A DNA stretch of 64,000 nucleotides from Ulvibacterium sp965228935 (lineage in GTDB: Bacteria; Bacteroidota; Bacteroidia; Flavobacteriales; Flavobacteriaceae). How positions within the stretch are numbered: position 1 is the stretch's first letter; every line of letters begins with the position of its first letter. The stretch covers positions 1,612,001 to 1,676,000 of the forward strand of contig NZ_OZ245846.1 in assembly GCF_965228935.1 (NCBI RefSeq), given 5' to 3'. Under the pieces are notes generated by a model. That model made no database searches. It saw only the letters and a program-made list of their open reading frames with translations, and was not told the DNA's origin. The position numbers and the translations under genes were made by a program. This document shows, piece by piece, positions 17,880-26,579 of this stretch.

Positions 17880-19229
17880 TTACTCTGTTATCCTTTTTTG
17901 AACCACCCCGTTTTTTATTACCATATGTATTTCCAAGGTGTTTTTTATGGAGTCCAAGGGGTTTTTATCCAATAGGACCATATTTGCAATTTTACCCGTT
18001 TCAATAGACCCAAGCTTATCCGCAGCCTTCATCATAGTTGCGGCATTTAAGGTTCCCATTTTAAGGATATCCATTGGATCCATACCCCCCATTTCAAGAA
18101 GCTGCATTTCCTCATGCAAACTATAACCGGGCAGGATAAAGTCATTTCCGGTGTCCGTGCCCAATACCATATTGACACCGTTCTTATAGAGTTCTTGGAT
18201 ATCCTCTACCTGAAATGCCATTACATCCCGTAGTTCAATGTTATCCCTCTTCATATAATCCTGTAGATCCATAAGATAGCTTTCAGCACGGAATACAAAG
18301 CCAGGATTTTCCATTGCCAAAAAATAATCCTTATCATAAACCTCCTGTATTTTCTGTTCTTCTATCCATTCTGGATGTAGGGGATACAAGAAACTCTTAT
18401 CCAGCATTAAAGTAGTCACCCAAGAGATGCTGTCACCATATATTTTGTTCACGAGATCATCATCTCTTTGAAAGTCCAGATCTACTCCCGTAAAATGGAC
18501 AATATTCCGGATATTGGCATCCATGGCCATTTGGAGTTCAACATTGTCACTGACGTGTACAAATACTTCCAAACCATTTTTGTCCGCTTCCTTTTGCACT
18601 TTATTGATAAATTCCTGGGGCATCCGTTCTACCAGGGGAGGGTGAGGGCCATCCTCAATTGTAAGCTTTATACCTAAAATAGGTTGTTGCGCTACCCTTT
18701 CCACCAATCGTTCAATCTGTAAAGTGTCCCGAAGAAAGAAAACCGTCTTCCTTTCCTGCCACATACTGGACCCATAGGTTTTTACGGGATGTCTCCCTTC
18801 CATGGTAAAATGTTGACTCGTATGAAATACCTTGGGAGCGGGCAAGGAATCCTGATTTCCTATATTTCGCATTTCCTCATAATAACTATCGGTACACAGA
18901 CCGCCTCCGGTAATAAATATGGAGGTCACCCCAAAATGGATAAATCTTGGAAAATCCCTTTCATAAGATGAGGTATGTACATGACAATCAAATAAACCGG
19001 GGATCAGGAATTTTCCGGTACCATCAATGACATGGGTTTTTTGACCAAGCTCGTCAGTATCAATAGCCACGATTCTATTTCCCTTGATGCGGATGTTTAC
19101 ATTTTCTTGAAGCCCAGCCCCGGTTCCGTCTATGAGATTCACCTTGGAAATAACCAAATCAAACTCAGAATCCTCCTCTGATGAACATGACAAAAGGAGA
19201 AGAAGGGTTGCGAAAAATACATTTTTCAT
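17880..19229 (-). CDS. Amidohydrolase-family lipoprotein
   Basis: 449 aa with a lipobox at residues 12-15 (LLSC), so it is periplasmic or outer-membrane anchored. The metal-dependent hydrolase barrel shows H83-x-H85 in FDCHVHTSS and the late acid in LGTDTGNDF, followed by the composite beta-sandwich return (GKIANMVLLDKNPLD). Imidazolonepropionase- or dipeptidase-like members have this layout. The substrate is unknown. The gene is followed on the same strand by the VOC gene after 153 bp. Confidence 0.87.
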   Translation of the reverse strand: MKNVFFATLLLLLSCSSEEDSEFDLVISKVNLIDGTGAGLQENVNIRIKGNRIVAIDTDELGQKTHVIDGTGKFLIPGLFDCHVHTSSYERDFPRFIHFGVTSIFITGGGLCTDSYYEEMRNIGNQDSLPAPKVFHTSQHFTMEGRHPVKTYGSSMWQERKTVFFLRDTLQIERLVERVAQQPILGIKLTIEDGPHPPLVERMPQEFINKVQKEADKNGLEVFVHVSDNVELQMAMDANIRNIVHFTGVDLDFQRDDDLVNKIYGDSISWVTTLMLDKSFLYPLHPEWIEEQKIQEVYDKDYFLAMENPGFVFRAESYLMDLQDYMKRDNIELRDVMAFQVEDIQELYKNGVNMVLGTDTGNDFILPGYSLHEEMQLLEMGGMDPMDILKMGTLNAATMMKAADKLGSIETGKIANMVLLDKNPLDSIKNTLEIHMVIKNGVVQKRITE

Positions 19230-19321
19230 ATTGGCGGTAATGGATGGCTTACAACTAATTCCAAGTGCCTTAAATATACAATAGATCTTTCTGCTGTGGA
19301 GTTGCCTATACTTTTAAGTAT

Positions 19322-20119
19322 TTACCTTGACTTATTAACAGTATGGTTTAAGATAAAGTCCAAAATGGGTTTGGGGTCTTCCAAACTATGGGGATGATGA
19401 CCTACACCTTCTTTTCGGATCAATTCAATTTTCCCTCCTGCTTTCTCAAAATTCTTGACCAATGGTTCCGTATTTTCGAAATGGGGAACTATCTCATCCG
19501 CGTCCCCAAAAACATGTAGCGCCGGGACTTGGGCTTGGGCAAGCTTCACGCAGTTATCTATTGGATTACCCTTAAAATCCATGACCGATTTCTCATCCAA
19601 ACCATGGACCTGTAAACAGGTTTCCCAATCTTTGGGACTTCCTACTCCCGTTAACAGATCCCCTGGCCAACTTTTGATATCACAAACAGGCGCATCGGCA
19701 TAAATGCAAGCTACCTTTTCGGTATTCTTGGACGCCCAATTGTAAACGATCAATCCGCCCCTACTTAACCCTTCCAAAACTACTTTTGGGTTTAGGTCGT
19801 ACTTTTTTGTGATAAAGGCATAATAGTCGTTCCATAAGCGAACGGCTTCCTTATTCCCGAATAAATCGGCCACATCAATATAGGCAAGGTGGAAACCCTT
19901 TTCCAATAATGCCTTGTCCACTTGGGGTTCAACACCCCAAAACCTGGCCCTCCAGATCCAGAAACCATCCTCATTTTTTGTATGGGGAAACACGATTTTT
20001 GCTTTGTGTCCCTGGAACGAAAACTCTTCGATTTCATATTCGGTAAATACTTTATACTCTCTACACGAGCTTAAACTTAAGACTAAAAAAATGCCGGGGA
20101 GCAACCGTGGTACTTTCAT
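19322..20119 (-). CDS. Alpha/beta hydrolase lipoprotein
   Basis: 265 aa, lipobox SLSSC with C19. The hydrolase fold carries the nucleophile elbow EGLSRGG (S119), acid D in FGDADEIVP and base in GVGHHPHS. The pattern resembles small Bacteroidota esterases, some of which deacetylate sugars, but no polysaccharide locus surrounds it. Same strand as, and 92 bp upstream of, the amidohydrolase gene. Confidence 0.83.
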   Translation of the reverse strand: MKVPRLLPGIFLVLSLSSCREYKVFTEYEIEEFSFQGHKAKIVFPHTKNEDGFWIWRARFWGVEPQVDKALLEKGFHLAYIDVADLFGNKEAVRLWNDYYAFITKKYDLNPKVVLEGLSRGGLIVYNWASKNTEKVACIYADAPVCDIKSWPGDLLTGVGSPKDWETCLQVHGLDEKSVMDFKGNPIDNCVKLAQAQVPALHVFGDADEIVPHFENTEPLVKNFEKAGGKIELIRKEGVGHHPHSLEDPKPILDFILNHTVNKSR

Positions 20120-20153
20120 TTTTAGGAACTATTTGGGTTTTGTTTGATTTTCC

Positions 20154-20693
20154 TCATAGCCGGTTGTTGTGTTCGGCTTTTTCTTTCTTGTACAAAAATA
20201 CCAAGTCCCTATAACTCGGATTTTCGATTAGGCCGTGACTTGAAAATCCATTTTTTTCCGCCACTTTAATGGAAGCCAAGTTATTTTGCGTTATCAAGGC
20301 CGTAACAACAGAGGCCTCTTCAGATTCAAAAATGAAATGTGTCAGCCCATGCATAACTTCGGTTGCCAGTCCTTTTCCCCAATTTTTTGGGAGAAAAGCA
20401 TAAAAAATCTCTACCTCTCCATTTTCCCATGGATTAAGTCCCGTTACGCCTAAGAATTCGGTATTGTTTTTGTCCTCGATCGCATAGGCCAATAAGGGAG
20501 TTTCCGAGTCGTATAATTTCAAGGTCATTTCCAATAAGCTTGCCGCACCTTGTACGGTCTTCATCTCATCCGTAAAAGCCATGTTGTCCGTAACCTGTCC
20601 ATCACATAATAGTGTCGCAAGATTCTCCTTATCGGTTGGGAGGAGCCTCCTTATTTTTGTTCTTGGTGTTACTATGCTTTTAAAGGCCTTCAT
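20154..20693 (-). CDS. GNAT family N-acetyltransferase (RimJ/RimL type)
   Basis: 179 aa. The GNAT core is recognisable: LRP-like start TKIRRLLPTDKENLATLL, acetyl-CoA loop KNWGKGLATEVM, and TQNNLASIKVAEKNGFSSHG near the C-terminus. Probably acetylates a small molecule or a protein N-terminus. Its ATG overlaps the end of the PP-loop ATPase gene by 14 bp, so the two are translationally coupled. Confidence 0.87.
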   Translation of the reverse strand: MKAFKSIVTPRTKIRRLLPTDKENLATLLCDGQVTDNMAFTDEMKTVQGAASLLEMTLKLYDSETPLLAYAIEDKNNTEFLGVTGLNPWENGEVEIFYAFLPKNWGKGLATEVMHGLTHFIFESEEASVVTALITQNNLASIKVAEKNGFSSHGLIENPSYRDLVFLYKKEKAEHNNRL

Positions 20694-21423
20694 GGGGTTT
20701 GTTTTTCTTTAGCGGTACAAGGTCGGAAAACCAGAAACCCATGGAATGGCCTGCATCACAAGAATCTTGCTCCTTGGGTCTTTTGTATTCCTTATATACT
20801 TTTTCACCTAACGCGAACTCCACTGGATTTGTAAAAATAGGTCCATCAAAACAAAAGGTGTGAAATTCACCATTTTCTCCACAGGGGTCAACATTTGATG
20901 GCAGGTCCTTGAGGAAGTTTTCATCAATTTCACGGCCCGCAAAGGAAACATCCAACAACTCGGCATTTATGGCGATGATTACGGCCTTAAAACCTAAATC
21001 CAAAAATTCAGTTATCATTTCCTTGGTATTTCTCTGCCAAAGCGGAAAACAACATTGAATGTCATAAGGTCTTAATTTGGTTTCCCTATAAATCCTTAGG
21101 TCTTCCAAAAAAATATCGCCAAAGCCGCAATGCGTATACCCTTCGGAATAGAGTTTTAGTATTGCACGTTCCATTTCGGTGTCGTAAACTTCCATAGTTG
21201 GTTCTTCCGGTAGCTCTATGGTATTAAGGGGGAGACCAATTTCCTTAACTTGTTCTAGCAACAATTCCCTTCTGAGTCCATGCATGGAAACCCGGTCGTG
21301 ATGACTATTTACGGTCGTAAGCAATCTATCGATATGATAATTTTCACTCTTTTGGAGGTGGTACAATGCCAATGAAGCATCCTTTCCGCTACTCCAGTTA
21401 AAATAGGTTTTTGGTTTTTTCAT
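20680..21423 (-). CDS. PP-loop ATPase, diphthine-ammonia ligase (DPH6)-like
   Basis: 247 aa of the adenine nucleotide alpha-hydrolase superfamily. The PP-loop SSGKDASLALYHL is at residues 11-23, followed by SMHGLRRELLLEQ and HCGFGDIFLEDLRIYRE. The eukaryotic homologue amidates diphthine; bacteria lack diphthamide, so the bacterial members must do another ATP-dependent ligation or thiolation, not known. Conserved Cys residues are present (QCCFPLW, NVDPCGE). Confidence 0.85.
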   Translation of the reverse strand: MKKPKTYFNWSSGKDASLALYHLQKSENYHIDRLLTTVNSHHDRVSMHGLRRELLLEQVKEIGLPLNTIELPEEPTMEVYDTEMERAILKLYSEGYTHCGFGDIFLEDLRIYRETKLRPYDIQCCFPLWQRNTKEMITEFLDLGFKAVIIAINAELLDVSFAGREIDENFLKDLPSNVDPCGENGEFHTFCFDGPIFTNPVEFALGEKVYKEYKRPKEQDSCDAGHSMGFWFSDLVPLKKNKPHEGL

Positions 21424-21711
21424 TACAATACAACTCGTAAAAAGACAGCGTACGCCGGAATCTAGCCGTAAACCAGGTCGCCTAAAATTACGAGGAACGG
21501 GTCATATAAAAAAACAAGTATTTTGTAACGAAACTATTCCATTATCCTGGTTTTTTATGATGCGTCCGTAGGCAATACGTCTAGGAACTTAAAGTTAACA
21601 TTTGCAAAAAAAATAGGGCAATATCTTTACGCTAGGTTCACTTGCACTTAAGACATGGCAATTACATTTAGGAGGTAAAAGATTTCATATTTAATCAAAA
21701 TTACTTTCAAC

Positions 21712-22938
21712 ATGAAAACCCATAAACTATTACCCAGAACAAAGTTTCTTTGTCTTTTTTCCTTAATTTTTATTATCTCTTGTATTAAGGACGACTTTAT
21801 AGGCCATCCGGGAGGAGGGGATGATGATATTAAAGTGCGATTTGCAAGTTACAATGCCTCCTTGAATCGATCTAATGAAGGAGAACTGATTTCGGATCTG
21901 TCTACACCGGATAATGTACAGGCCAAATTGGTGGCAGAAGTTATACAGCGACAATATCCGGATGTTGTTGCCCTGCTGGAGTTCGATTATGATCCAAATG
22001 GCGAAGCACTTGACCTCTTTCAAAAAAATTACTTGGGGATAAGCCAAAACGGTGCGGATGTGGTTACTTATGAATATGCCTATTCCGTGTCATCCAATAC
22101 AGGGGTTTTGGCCGAGGTGGATTTGGATGGGAATGGTGAGGTTTCCATTCCCGGGGATACCTATGGATTTGGATTCTTTCCTGGCCAGTTTGCGTTTGCG
22201 ATACTATCCAAATATAAAATCCAGAAAGAGAATATCCGCACATTTCAACAATTTCTATGGAAAGATATGCCGGAGGCCTTGTTACCGGTAAATGAGGACA
22301 ATAGTTCATACTACTCTGAAGAGGCCTTGGAAGTGTTTCGGCTATCCTCCAAAAATCATGTGGATATACCTATTGAAGTTACCGAAAACAAAGTTGTCCA
22401 TGCCTTGATTGCGCATCCCACCCCACCGGTATTCGATGGGCCCGAGGATCGCAACGGTACAAGGAACCATGATGAAATACGGTTCATTAGTGATTACATC
22501 AATGACGAGGGCTACATTTATGACGATAATGGATTTACCGGAGGGTTGGCCTATGGATCGCATTTTGTGGTGATGGGGGATATGAATGCGGATACCTTTG
22601 ACGGGGATGCCACGAACGACCCCATTGGCATATTTGAAAGCAATCCCAAAATAAACCAGAGCGTACTTACGGGGAACAGGGTCCCTTCTAGTGATGGAGG
22701 TACTGAGGCCAGTATGGTACAAGGGGAGATAAATGACGCCCATATCGGGGATCCTGCCAATGATACGGCAGATTTCGGGGACTCAAATCCTGGGAACCTG
22801 CGCGTGGACTATGTGCTCCCATCGGCAAACTTGAAAGTTGTGGATTCCGGTGTGTTTTGGCCTACCGAGGCGGATACGCAGAATGGATTAAATGCTGCCT
22901 CCGACCATAAATTGGTTTGGGTGGATTTGGAACTTTAA
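21712..22938 (+). CDS. Endonuclease/exonuclease/phosphatase (EEP) family lipoprotein
   Basis: 408 aa. Lipoprotein signal with IISC. The EEP fold shows RFASYNAS, the metal-binding Glu in VVALLEFDYDP, GDMNAD in the core, and the final catalytic ASDHKLVW. Secreted members cleave nucleic acids, phosphodiesters or phospholipids. Similar proteins in marine flavobacteria may help take phosphate from extracellular DNA, but no phosphate-regulated neighbour is present. A strong terminator follows. Confidence 0.88.
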   Translation: MKTHKLLPRTKFLCLFSLIFIISCIKDDFIGHPGGGDDDIKVRFASYNASLNRSNEGELISDLSTPDNVQAKLVAEVIQRQYPDVVALLEFDYDPNGEALDLFQKNYLGISQNGADVVTYEYAYSVSSNTGVLAEVDLDGNGEVSIPGDTYGFGFFPGQFAFAILSKYKIQKENIRTFQQFLWKDMPEALLPVNEDNSSYYSEEALEVFRLSSKNHVDIPIEVTENKVVHALIAHPTPPVFDGPEDRNGTRNHDEIRFISDYINDEGYIYDDNGFTGGLAYGSHFVVMGDMNADTFDGDATNDPIGIFESNPKINQSVLTGNRVPSSDGGTEASMVQGEINDAHIGDPANDTADFGDSNPGNLRVDYVLPSANLKVVDSGVFWPTEADTQNGLNAASDHKLVWVDLEL

Positions 22939-22970
22939 CTTGCAGTCCTACCAAGGGCTAAAAATATAAA

Positions 22971-23002
22971 AGCCTGATACAATTTCGTATCAGGCTTTTT
23001 TT
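22971..23002 (+). terminator. Rho-independent terminator
   Basis: Perfect 10-bp stem (agcctgatac at 22971-22980, gtatcaggct at 22987-22996) with a 6-nt loop and a T run. It ends the EEP nuclease gene. The A-rich left side could also let it work on the minus strand. Confidence 0.9.
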
Positions 23003-23059
23003 CTTTTAGTATATATCAATTTCTATAGAAGAAGCTATTTCAAAATACTCTTGACTAGT

Positions 23060-23197
23060 TTAGGTTTCTTCGGTTTTGGAATTGACATAACCGCCAGACC
23101 ATCCCAGCCAATATTTTAGCAGAATGTCTTTACGTATGCCGTGATTCTTTTCCGCCGCGATTTTTTTCTTATCGAAAACCGATGCACCCTCTTTCAT
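23060..23197 (-). CDS. 45-aa microprotein with WxGWxGGY motif
   Basis: ATG to TAA, 45 codons. The N-terminal half is lysine-rich and probably helical (FDKKKIAAEKNHGIRKDILL) and the C-terminal motif is KYWLGWSGGYVNS at residues 28-40. A TTG 9 codons upstream (23224) could lengthen it. It is a paralogue-like partner of the 49-aa ORF at 16914-17063. No signal peptide. It sits in the 532-bp gap 22939-23470, which otherwise holds only two terminators. Confidence 0.6.
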   Translation of the reverse strand: MKEGASVFDKKKIAAEKNHGIRKDILLKYWLGWSGGYVNSKTEET

Positions 23198-23403
23198 AAC
23201 GAACTGCTTTAATTGGTCTATCAATTATAAAGACGTGCACGACCTGGATAAAATGATAATATTTTGTTAAAAAAAGATTCGGCTTTCTTAAAACTATTTT
23301 GTGGAGAGTTCTAGTCCTTTATGCTTGCTTCTATCTGTGTTGCAATCTTCACGATTTTCGGCCTGCGATTTGATTCTGCATTATCCCATTTAAGCGAAGA
23401 CAC

Positions 23404-23444
23404 AAAAAATGCCGCTATCCCAAGAAGATTTAGAGATAACGGCA
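23404..23444 (-). terminator. Rho-independent terminator of the cytochrome gene
   Basis: Read on the minus strand: stem tgccgttatc, loop of 15 nt, gatagcggca (one G-U pair), then six T. It lies about 27 bp after the cytochrome c stop. Confidence 0.75.
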
Positions 23445-23470
23445 AGATTAATTTTTGGGAGATGCTTTCT

Positions 23471-23953
23471 TTACAATGTTCTCAAATACTCGGCGACGGC
23501 ACGGGTTTCGTCCTCGGTCAAATTTTGATTTAACATTATGGCATTGTTGTATTCCTTTAGAAGTGCCTTGGCAATGGGATCCTCCTTGAGCATTACATCC
23601 GGGTTAATGATCATGTTCATAACCCATGCCGGACTTCGTCTTTCATATACCCCTTTAAGTGCAGGACCGATCATACGTTGTTCGGCCATATGGCAGGCTA
23701 CGCAGATAGAACTATACTTAGCTTCTCCGGCACTCGCCAATTCTGCATCGACTTCATTGGGGAAAGTGATATCCTTAAAGGGACCGACACCATCATTGTC
23801 CATATCCACGGGAACGCCCTCGGATGTATCCGCGGCCTTCTCTTCCGTCTTGGAACGTTTCATTTCAAAACCTCCGCTTTCTTCTTTTTTTTCCTTTCCT
23901 CCACAACCAATGACAAGGCCTCCCAAGGCCAAAAACAAGAGCACTTTTTTCAT
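23471..23953 (-). CDS. c-type cytochrome lipoprotein
   Basis: 160 aa from ATG 23953 (MKKVLLFLALGGLVIGC, lipidated C17). A charged linker (residues 18-60) is followed by one class I cytochrome c domain with the heme site C84-V-A-C87-H88; the likely Met axial ligand is in NNAIMLNQ. It transfers electrons in the periplasm, and its partner is unknown. A frame extension of 12 codons upstream breaks the signal peptide and is rejected. Confidence 0.88.
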   Translation of the reverse strand: MKKVLLFLALGGLVIGCGGKEKKEESGGFEMKRSKTEEKAADTSEGVPVDMDNDGVGPFKDITFPNEVDAELASAGEAKYSSICVACHMAEQRMIGPALKGVYERRSPAWVMNMIINPDVMLKEDPIAKALLKEYNNAIMLNQNLTEDETRAVAEYLRTL

Positions 23954-24028
23954 GTATACCAATTTTTTAAGCCGAACCCATTTCGGCACCTGTTACTTTA
24001 GGGCTACTAATATATGAAATAGCGAGGC

Positions 24029-24991
24029 TTAAATGATCTCTTCAACAAATTTTATTGCTCTTGTTTCATTATGATAAATATTTGTGGGGTCATAAAAACC
24101 AACATGCCCACCATATTTTGGAACCTCTAAATAGAGATTGGGATTTTCCTTGGCTTCTTTATAAGGGAAACACTCCGGTCCCAAAAAGGAGTCGTTTCGA
24201 GCATTGATCAATAATACGGGAATTTTGATATTTGGGAGGAATTGAAGGCAACTACATTTTGCATAGTAATCCAGGGCATCGGTAAATCCATGTGCCCTAC
24301 TGGTGTAAATATCATCAAAATCCTTCAACGTCTTGATTCTCCTGATATCCTCATTGGAAATCTTATCAGGAAAAAGAGGAAGCTTTAACTTCAACTTGTC
24401 CGTTAAATGTCTTCTGAAACGCTCGGCATAGAGATAGTTCTTGGGTTTCAATAACTCTTTAAGGGAACTGTACAGGTCACAGGGCGCGGAAACACCGATT
24501 ACCGCCTTGATTTCTTTCGGGATTCCATTCCTTTCGCCAACATATTTCAAGGCCAAATTACCCCCAAGACTTACCCCTTTGATGTAAATTTCAGAGTATT
24601 TTTGCAAACGCAGAATATGTTGTACTACGGCATCTAGATCTTCGGTAGACCCGGAATGGTAGGAACGGTACATCCTATTGGTCTCCCCGCTACATCCTCT
24701 AAAATTTACGGCACAGGCATCATAGCCATATTGGTTAAAATGCTTGGCGCTTCCAGTGATATAAGGTCTTTGGCCATGACCTTCCAGACCATGTAAAAGG
24801 ATGACAACCCTATTGGAGGTCTTGCTGGCGTAGCTCCAATCCAGATCCAAGAAATCACCATCCCACAATTCCAATCGTTCACGTTCTTGCATCAATCCGT
24901 TTACCTTGCGGATCAATCCTGAATAAATAGTGGAAAAGTGGCCGCTTTTGAATAAAAAGGGCGGATTATAGTTGGACGATACAAAAGGCAT
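24029..24991 (-). CDS. YheT-family alpha/beta hydrolase
   Basis: 320 aa, cytoplasmic. The YheT/ABHD1 family pattern is clear: oxyanion HGLEGHG at about 67-73, AVNFRGCSG, nucleophile elbow KGVSLGGN (S141), and a late NARNDSFLGPECFP and GGHVGF with the His. Predicted esterase of unknown substrate. Its ATG overlaps the last base of the bestrophin stop (TAATG), so translation is coupled. Confidence 0.9.
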   Translation of the reverse strand: MPFVSSNYNPPFLFKSGHFSTIYSGLIRKVNGLMQERERLELWDGDFLDLDWSYASKTSNRVVILLHGLEGHGQRPYITGSAKHFNQYGYDACAVNFRGCSGETNRMYRSYHSGSTEDLDAVVQHILRLQKYSEIYIKGVSLGGNLALKYVGERNGIPKEIKAVIGVSAPCDLYSSLKELLKPKNYLYAERFRRHLTDKLKLKLPLFPDKISNEDIRRIKTLKDFDDIYTSRAHGFTDALDYYAKCSCLQFLPNIKIPVLLINARNDSFLGPECFPYKEAKENPNLYLEVPKYGGHVGFYDPTNIYHNETRAIKFVEEII

Positions 24992-25995
24992 TAATAAAGA
25001 ATATTATCCTTGGGCTGTACTTTTTGAGGCAAATCCTTTTCATCCAACATGTCCCGCAAGTCTATTTCAATGGTTCGGCAAAGCGCGGTCATGGGTACAT
25101 CATTGATACGCCCCTCAAAAGGATCCTCACTATTACTGCCTACCTTTTCCATGGTAGTAAAAATCCATGAGATCAAAACGGAGAACGGAATCATAAAACC
25201 CAAAAAAAGTTGTTGTTGCAAATCTGTCCGTATTTCCTTGATTTCACCCTCAAAAATAGAAAGCAGGCCAAAGGGAAGCAACAGCACAAAAATCCAGGTA
25301 AACAAGGTACTGAAATAAGCATACTGCCTTGGGAAGGGGGTATTCTTAATGCGCTCGCACCTTCCTTGCAAGTTGTACAGTTCCTCCAAGGTGTTATGGA
25401 AGACCAATTTATCGAACTCCGTGATTTTCCCTTCCTTTAGTAATTGTTTTAAGTGTAGTCCCTGATTCTTTATGAGATGGGTCGCCACATTTTTCCGATT
25501 TTCCAATTCCTCATCCTCTTCCGGGCTTAAAAAATCATCCAAAATAGAGCATACCGGATTTCGTTCCCCGTGTCGCTCGAATAATTTCTCAACGGATTTA
25601 TTCTCTTTTAGGGAGAAACTTGTTGGCTGTCGCAATTGGATTCGTAGAGCATTGATCCAGGCGATATGTCTATAGATAAGGACACGTTTGGTCTCATGGT
25701 GGTCCTCAACAAAACTCAATACATTATTGGCCCATGTACGTGAATAGTTAACGATACCTCCCCAGATTTTTCGCGCCTCCCAAAAACGATCATAGCTTTG
25801 GCTGTTCTTAAAACCGATATAGAAGGCCACGGCAACGCCGATGACCGTCAAAGGTTGAAAAGGGATATCCAAGTGTCTCCACCCCAAATAATAGTAGGCG
25901 GAAAAAATGAGAGCTGCCCATAAGGTAAAGAAAATCACATTTTTCCAAGCATACCTTAGAATTATACCCCAGCTAATATTTCGTTTAATATACAT
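24991..25995 (-). CDS. Bestrophin family anion channel
   Basis: 334 aa, multi-pass membrane protein. The start MYIKRNISWGIILRYAWKNV and the segment LTVIGVAVAFYIGFKNSQSYDRFWEARKIWG are typical of bacterial bestrophins (YneE type). These form pentameric channels for chloride, other anions or, in some bacteria, cations. Co-transcribed with the YheT hydrolase by a 1-bp overlap; why the two travel together is unknown. Confidence 0.92.
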   Translation of the reverse strand: MYIKRNISWGIILRYAWKNVIFFTLWAALIFSAYYYLGWRHLDIPFQPLTVIGVAVAFYIGFKNSQSYDRFWEARKIWGGIVNYSRTWANNVLSFVEDHHETKRVLIYRHIAWINALRIQLRQPTSFSLKENKSVEKLFERHGERNPVCSILDDFLSPEEDEELENRKNVATHLIKNQGLHLKQLLKEGKITEFDKLVFHNTLEELYNLQGRCERIKNTPFPRQYAYFSTLFTWIFVLLLPFGLLSIFEGEIKEIRTDLQQQLFLGFMIPFSVLISWIFTTMEKVGSNSEDPFEGRINDVPMTALCRTIEIDLRDMLDEKDLPQKVQPKDNILY

Positions 25996-26129
25996 TTTGG
26001 TCTAGATTAAGAGGTGAAAGTGTATTTCCTGCACAGGTCTGGAAGAACATATCACCTAAAAGTACTTAAAACTTTCATAATCGATATGAACTTAAAATAG
26101 GATTATGAAGTTTGTTGTATTTTTAGGTC

Positions 26130-26405
26130 ATGGCACTTCGATTTAAGAAATGTGAGCATGTACAAGCGGTGGAAACGATAAGGAAACCACGAAGTTATGA
26201 GTGCGAGGAATGTGTAAAGACGGGCGATACCTGGGTCCATTTACGTACCTGTCAGAGCTGTGGAGTTACTTTATGTTGTGATAGTTCGCCCAACAAGCAT
26301 GCGAGCAAGCACGCCCTTTCGCATGAACATCCGGTAATCATTTCGGCAGAGCCCAATGAAAGATGGATGTGGTGTTATGTCCATAAGCAGATTTCCAGAT
26401 ATTGA
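26130..26405 (+). CDS. UBP-type zinc-finger protein
   Basis: 91 aa consisting almost wholly of a ZnF-UBP domain: C8-x-H10, C25-x-x-C28, TCQSCGVTLCCDSS, then HASKHALSHEHPV and WMWCYVHKQ. In eukaryotes this fold binds the ubiquitin C-terminus; bacterial stand-alone copies have no known partner. Many flavobacteria carry one. Single gene. The 174 bp after it contain only an unconvincing short frame. Confidence 0.85.
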   Translation: MALRFKKCEHVQAVETIRKPRSYECEECVKTGDTWVHLRTCQSCGVTLCCDSSPNKHASKHALSHEHPVIISAEPNERWMWCYVHKQISRY

Positions 26406-26579
26406 AGATTCTGGAGCGACCATCAATTTCGTAAGACCAAAGCGTATCCGATATCTGTTAAAACGATTTATGGCAAGAGCCGTCTTTGAGAAAAAGAAAC
26501 CGCAATCCCTGAAAACCGGTATCCCGGATTTCCTTACTGGCGGGAGTTTTGCGCTGTAGAATCCATTGACGGGAGCACC

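Noticed and set aside
23321..23533. 70-codon plus-strand frame antisense to the cytochrome c end
   Set aside because: It overlaps the real gene and its terminator, has no known domain, and its composition is not coding-like.
26356..26559. 67-codon frame after the zinc-finger gene
   Set aside because: It starts inside the zinc-finger gene in another frame and resembles no family. It could be a very decayed piece, but nothing supports that.
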